Shown piece after piece: positions 58,401-64,000 of a stretch of 64,000 nucleotides of DNA (position 1 is its first letter; each line of letters opens with the position of its first letter). The notes beneath the pieces are model-generated. The model saw only the letters and a program-made list of their open reading frames with translations. It was not told where the DNA came from and did no database searches. The stretch comes from Isoetes taiwanensis (Eukaryota > Streptophyta > Lycopodiopsida > Isoetales > Isoetaceae). A program made the translations under genes and the position numbers. The stretch is from the NCBI GenBank assembly GCA_021234155.1, contig JAJEKV010000002.1:25970617-26034616 (forward strand), given 5' to 3'.

Positions 58401-59457
58401 ATACATAATTATATCAGATCATGTCTAGCATTAACTGACTACTACTAGTAAGGATATAACCCGATAAGCTTGATTTGAAGGTATATTTTCAGCCTCCTGC
58501 TCCATGACAGAGCTTCACTATTTTCTTTGTCCTACATGGGGATAGCATCTGCCTCATTGCCTTTCTCAGGAAGGCAGCCTTCTTGATTACTCTGGTCCCA
58601 ATCAGATGTAGGTGCATTGCTTGCCTTTGTGGTGGATCCTTCTGCCATATTGGTCACATTGGCCAGTTTATGAAACTGGTAGAGCTTTCTCACCTTAGAA
58701 GATTTAGCTCTTTCTTTTTCAATTCTCTTCCGTGTGGCCATGCCAAGATCCTCTTTTTTCCTTGTCATGCTGCTGAACAACTAGGGGGCGACTAAAATTC
58801 AGGTGCAGACGCAATTTGGAACTGCCGTCCTATTTATCTAGAGTGCTGTGTCAATTTACATAGGAGGCCAGAACTGTAAAGCATGCTATTCTTGACTCTT
58901 AACAGAATATCTATGTGTCATGCATGTATGAATCTTACCTGCATGGCTGAGCAACTTGGAGATCATCTAGGTTGGAGTCACAGCCAGCGGACGCATCCTG
59001 CCCTTATCCAGATTTTCGTAGCCCTAACATTTTTGTTACACTCATTTTACAAGTGAAGCCAGATAAACATCTAATTTTTAATCCTTATACTTTATATTTT
59101 AGCAAGTGGAAGCCAATTGGAAATATAACTGGTTCAGGTGTTATAACAAGCCCAAGTGTTAGAATTCTGCTGACTAGTGACATAATTTTCTCCAATGATA
59201 TAGTCATGCACGTGTCTTATATGCAAAGCAATGGGGACATTTCCACTTCATATATAGAACATATTATATAGAGTCGTCTTTGCATAACCTGTTGCAGAGG
59301 TATATCAAGCTTTATCTTACCATTTATCTATATGATTATTTGTATGTGACAACTGCTCTCTACTAATAATAAAAAAACCTACCTCCTTCCATAGTTTGAG
59401 GGGCCTTTGTTCAGATAGAATTTCTTAACATTCAATCATTTAGGATACAATAAGGGG
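58401..59457. other. Mixed sequence with one minus-strand ORF of unknown origin
   Basis: A minus-strand ORF at 58532-58780 (82 codons) is charged and protein-like (RKRIEKERAKSSKVRKLYQF), possibly a captured exon, but the family is not recognised. The remainder shows nothing I can support. Confidence 0.25.
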
Positions 59458-59488
59458 AGTAGGGCCTTACCGCATCAAAGGCCCTACT
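59458..59488 (-). terminator. 11-bp perfect stem hairpin just downstream of the RT remnant
   Basis: AGTAGGGCCTT, 9-base loop, AAGGCCCTACT. It lies about 30 bp beyond the minus-strand stop of the RT gene. It could be a structured 3' end of the element's RNA. A role is inferred only from position. Confidence 0.4.
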
Positions 59489-59516
59489 CTCCCTATATTT
59501 GCTATTACTCCATTAT

Positions 59517-62500
59517 CTAATCCTCATTACCATGAAGCTTTAAGCACTTTAAGCATATCATGTTGTAGAGAATACCTGGGAATTGGTTGTCTTCCAGAGT
59601 TTGTGTTACTAATTTATTAATGTCCGCCTTTGCAAAACCATTCTTGCAAAACTCTTGAGCCAGTTGAGCAATATCTGTAGCTGCACCGAATGGGCATGAG
59701 TTGGTATAAACATAGGATAGAATTTGTGATATTATAACCCTTGATGCTTGTCCATATGGTCTGCATCCATCTGCCATAATACATTTTTGAGCTATCAAGG
59801 GTAATTTATAGCGTTTATCAAACCTTGTGATGCTGAATATCCCCCTAGCTTGGTCAGTGATCTCACTGGATACATTTAAAAAATTGCATTTAAAACCAAC
59901 CTGTTCATGTATATCTGTCATTTCTTTGTATTTGGTCTCATCCTTAATTCCAAGGTGTTGCATATTATAGATTGAGATTTCAGCATCATCTGTGAGAAAT
60001 TGCTTGACATTAACACCATTAAGGATATTGAGGTCATCAATATACCTTGCAGCGTACTGAAATCTATAAATGCTTGAAACATGTTTGCACGTGCAAGTTT
60101 GAGAATGAATTTCAGCTCATACCAGGCTAGATACATGTTACACCATGTCGGGCTCGAGGCAAAGCCCATTGGTATTCCGTTTCTCTGTCTCCTTATTCTA
60201 CTGCCCATTTGCAAATAGCAGTGATTGAGCAGCCAATGGTTCATATGCTTGAAATGACATTTTGTAATTACCAGCATATGCTTTCCTTATCTTTCTTGAG
60301 GTTCTTCTCCCAACTTACAACATATTTGATCCCCTCAGATTTAATCAGCAGATGGAACTTGTGTTGGTCATCTCGCATGTAATTCCATGTTAAATCAGCA
60401 ATGTCATTTATAATTTCAGAAATGCCATCCTCCCCTTCTAAGGGAATGTTCTCATAGCATTTAGTAATGTCAGCTGAGAATACATCATGAAATTTGGCTG
60501 GGAGATTAAGCAATCTATCATAAACAGAATTCACTGTCCAGCAGGCATTTATCTTATTTTTATGCCATATTCTTTATTTCGCAGTATTTCTATGGTAAAT
60601 CTGAGGCCGTATGTCTATTGTTTAGAATAGTAGTGATGACCTCTGCAATTTCTGTGAATCCAATGTGATGGGCATTTGTAAGCCATCTGTATTCATTTTT
60701 ATGCGTTTTGAAAGTGGCCATTAAATATGGCAACTTACTGCTTTGGAGTTTCTGTGTGTTAAGCATGCTACAAATATCAGCCTTGCATTTTTCTTTTATT
60801 GTATCAGGGGTACATTGACCATCTCAAAGTCATCACTATTGAGCCTGTCAAGTGCTTTATCAGCAATGAATTTCTGATATATAAACGCAGCATTATTAAT
60901 TGCTTTATCCAATCCTGCAATGTAAAATTTTTTTGTCAGCCAGTCAATGTTCTTCAAAACATTCTTGTCATCCCATAGGAACCTTTTTCCTTTTACATTT
61001 CTTTTGAAATCCACAATCTCAGCATGAGCATACTGCAGCAATACTTCTTTTATTTTCTGGATGTTATCCTCTGAAATGTCAAGCAACTCAAACTTATGCA
61101 CTGAGAAAAATTGTAAGCAAAGTGAAGAGAACTCTTCCATAAATGTTTGTATGCTAAACCCAGCATCCGGTATGTAATTGAGTCCTTTAGCCATGGCTAG
61201 CTTTAATTTTGGGCAGTGAATTATATCCAGATTAGTAGTTTGAATGTGGCCAATCTTGGAATCAATAAACCTTGCTAGTGAAGGGTTTAGGCAAGGGCAT
61301 TTATTAGCTATATCGCTTCAGCAAACACCCTGTATGGTTTGTAGACTCTGTCTCTAATTTGATCTATATATTTACAGGCAAAAATAGTTGCTTCAACTAA
61401 ATCTGTCCCTCTTTGATCTAAGATTGCTGTTAGCACATCATGAAATAAGCCCTTGATATTGAATCTTTCCAATGTCTTGGATAGAAAGGTCATATGAATA
61501 ATCCGCTCTTGCTTTTTTTCTCTGTTATTCTGCAGATGTCTTTTTCCATTTGGGTCTTTATAGATGGATCTAGGGTTTCCCTGTTTAACCCAATGAATAA
61601 CCCTTGTTAACAATCAGAAACGTTCTAACTTTGAGAACAAGAAACATGTGAATGAAATACTGCTCAAGACATAAGAACCATATACGATATCTATATGTAT
61701 TTTAAATGACTATCTAAGTCACGGTGCCAGTGCATTCAGTAAGTCAAAATGGTTTATGTTCGTAAATATATTTGTAAAAACATATTGTCAAGTTATTATT
61801 CTGGTAAAGATGCTGTAGTAGATGAAAAAATTAGCCACCAAATCTGCCAGAGCTCAGTATCAAGCTTCTTTTTACTTGGAAATATTTGCAAAGTTAAGTT
61901 CCAGTGTTGAACTGTCATCCAATAAAATAGTTTTGTTACCTCCTTTGATAACAAAATATTCATCCATGTTGATCATTATTGCTCTCTTGGGGTCAATGCT
62001 AGGTGAAGCAAATGAAGCATTTTTTGAATATCCAATCTTTGGATCTTTTATGATTCTTGGAGGGTATTTAGGAATCATCTTGTTTATTCCTCTGTTGTTT
62101 CCCAGAGTGCTACCACTTTTATTGGAGTTTGTTTTCTGCATAAAGGCACTCTTGCTTTTTTGCCCTTGTTTTTCAAGAAATGCAACAGGTTTGATGGTCT
62201 TCTCCGCTAAGTCAGCAACTTTACTATTTCCAAACATAGCTTTCAGATTTGCACTCGATGTTTTTGCATATGCCATTGGCATATCAATGAGTATCTTTCG
62301 CACATCCAGATAACCTGCATAGGCAATGATAGCAGGTCTTAGCACTTTGTTGAGCAGCTTGGAGAAGATGACCATTTTCATCATTGGTGTCGTATCAGGG
62401 TAGATAACTTCCATATTGTTAAAGATATACCATAATCTAGGATCAATCCAAATAATTCCACTTTTGCATGAATTCTTGGCATTGTTCTTGGTGCATTTGC

Positions 62501-63530
62501 ATGTAAAATATGGGCAGAAGGATCTCCAGATCCTTTTCAGATAGAAGTCATCACACTTGATAGTAGTATAAGCCATATGCCTTTTCTGTTTGACACACGT
62601 ACTTGAATTTTTTATGCAAGGCTGATCAAAGAATGTAATGTCAAATGGTAATTCAGCCAAGTCAATAACAGTAATCATCTTCTCAAAACTTAGGGTAGCT
62701 GATTTTGCCTTTTTCAATTCTGTTCAGTTATTATAGCAAGGCACATCCATGTTTCAAGGTTTAAGGGGACTAGTGCACCAAAATTCATGCTTTTCCATAT
62801 AGCGTGGCCATAAGCAGCACTATTGCCTTCAACAATTTGTGCACTGGCCATAAGAAAGCAGGCAAAATTTGCCAAATAACGATTTGGGACTTTATCATCC
62901 GAAAAAGAGGTTTTCAGTGTTGGATTCATTTGTCTTGGTCTTGTTGGCATCAAGACTTTGAAAGTCTTCCTCAGTCAAGTCTGTATTTGAAAAGAAACAG
63001 TCATGTATTTTCTCCTGTAAATATATAAGAGTAGAGACAGTATTATCCTCTTTTTTAAAAGTGGGAGGGGTAATCTTATTGGCATCTTCAAGGGCCATAA
63101 TTCCCACGACAAATTTTCTGGCTGCTTCATCTTCATTACATGTCCTGTTATAGAGAATGTTGGGAAACTCTTTGTATAATAGTGAAATGCTTTCCTTATA
63201 TTTGCTGAATTCGAAGTTGGCTTTTTTCATGTTGTAGAACATTCTGGATCAGCAACTATATCCGAGATAAGTAACAGGTGATGTGGATTTATCAATAAGG
63301 TTTCTCTCCTTGAGTGTGATAAATGCATGTATCTCTTTGTTCTTGATACAAGCAAGAAGTGTTTGAGCTGCGTAGCTTGGGCTGTCTACATCACATTCAT
63401 TATATTTGAGGCTGGCTAACTCTTTTATCCACTGGATGTTGATGTTATTCATGTCATCATCTTGAAAGTCATAGATAGATTTTTCCTGAACAAATAAGTT
63501 CACATATGGTAAGTAACAAAGTGTGTACAC
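59517..63530 (-). pseudogene. Large reverse-transcriptase gene of an unusual, Penelope-like or related lineage
   Basis: Minus strand; a decayed coding region of roughly 1,250-1,300 codons, broken by a TGA near 63249 and frameshifts near 62.90, 62.72, 61.87-61.61, 61.25, 60.6 and 59.95 kb. The N-terminal half (63.53-61.87 kb) is unrecognised; it includes a small Cys cluster (CPYFTCKC, then KNSC) and a Lys/Ser/Asn-rich stretch. Then GLDKAINNAAFIYQKF (about 60.92 kb), RT motif A ADITKCYENIPLEG (about 60.47 kb), GIPMGFASSPTWCNMYLAWY (about 60.17 kb), catalytic YIDD (60044-60033) and FDKRYKLPLI (about 59.82 kb). The ADIT..YENIP and IPMG..SSP blocks resemble Penelope-like and other non-LTR, non-retroviral RTs, not LINE, gypsy or copia. 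No GIY-YIG endonuclease was seen. Whether it is a mobile element or a domesticated rvt-type gene is open. Confidence 0.7.
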
Positions 63531-63599
63531 ATGTCATAATGTGACCACAATCAAGGACTCTAGTTAAACTAGAGTACTGAGTTAAGTAATAAAATCTTA

Positions 63600-64000
63600 A
63601 ATCTTGTCTAAATCTAGACAAAATTCTAATCTTAAAGTCCCTGTTCAGGGAATTTAAAATCCAATTAGCAGTCCTAAGAATACAACAGGTGATCATGTAT
63701 TGTTAGGCTCTGATTTGGTCTATCATACTTATTTAACATACTGTATTAGAGATCAACCTAATGACTAGAGAGCATTAATAGCAAATATGTACACTGTTAT
63801 TACCAAAAAAGACCATCATATATTGTTTTAAGAGATTTAAACATCAGTATAAAGTAATTATGAACTGAAAATATCTTTCATATATGAAAAATCAGTAATC
63901 TTTGTATCAAGTTTTGCAAAGTACCTTGTCACCGCCAATAACAAGATAGCAAAGAAGATGGATATTGATTGTACCTCTTGTCTAAAACAATATTAGAACA
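63600..64000 (+). repeat. 400-bp direct repeat, copy 2 (continues past the window)
   Basis: Matches 55717-56116 with few differences. It lies immediately upstream (in minus-strand sense) of the RT remnant. Confidence 0.85.

Noticed and set aside
59361-59375. TCTCTACTAATAATAAA as a second kind of Helitron 5' end
   Set aside because: The base before TC is not A and no matching 3' terminus was found.
55717-64000. LTR retrotransposon bounded by the 400-bp repeats
   Set aside because: No TG/CA ends, primer site or polypurine tract, and the enclosed RT is not of LTR type.

Overview
The window looks like a piece of a large, repeat-filled land-plant nuclear genome. The signs are degraded Ty1/copia and Ty3/gypsy LTR retrotransposons with an initiator-Met-tRNA type primer site, a Helitron carrying pieces of a plant nucleoporin gene (ALADIN) and of an organelle-type L16 ribosomal protein, hAT and Mutator-type MITEs, LINE and SINE remnants, and large minisatellite blocks. 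I cannot name the species. A non-angiosperm vascular plant (fern, lycophyte or gymnosperm) is a guess. Almost everything is decayed. The only full-length, ordinary-looking host gene is an intronless FCP1/SCP-type HAD phosphatase at 40.8-41.5 kb.

Layout. 1-3.4 kb: copia polyprotein remnant. 3.6-14.16 kb: Ty3/gypsy element 1 (its 5' LTR is not seen), with, in order, an open 374-codon ORF1, an ORF2 of about 505 codons, gag-protease-RT-RNase H-integrase-chromodomain, and the 3' LTR. 14.4-15.3 kb: second copia remnant. 16.3-38.3 kb: Helitron-related territory, including a well-delimited 4.58-kb Helitron (19188-23771), followed by 19-bp minisatellites and 310-bp, 810-bp and 160-bp tandem repeats. 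40.8-41.5 kb: phosphatase gene. 42.3-54.5 kb: gypsy element 2, complete with two LTRs, primer-binding site, polypurine tract and a perfect 5-bp target duplication. 56.8-58.4 kb: LINE fragment. 59.5-63.5 kb: remnant of an unusual reverse-transcriptase gene on the minus strand. A 400-bp direct repeat lies at 55.7 and 63.6 kb.

The main discovery candidate is ORF1 of the gypsy elements. Its last 99 residues are a clear histone H3 fold (about half identical to canonical H3), behind a Lys/Glu-rich, nuclear-type N-terminal extension that replaces the normal H3 tail. A decayed H3 fold lies at the matching place in element 2, between the primer-binding site and a remnant of the same ORF2. Element 2 is independently inserted and bounded by its own target duplication. 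The histone-fold ORF is therefore best read as a resident component of a retrotransposon lineage that also carries a chromodomain on its integrase, not as a chance host histone insertion. I know of no described LTR retrotransposon with an H3-like ORF, but I could not search for one.

The other notable result is the Helitron, whose exact ends are supported by an intact neighbouring duplicate of its target site.
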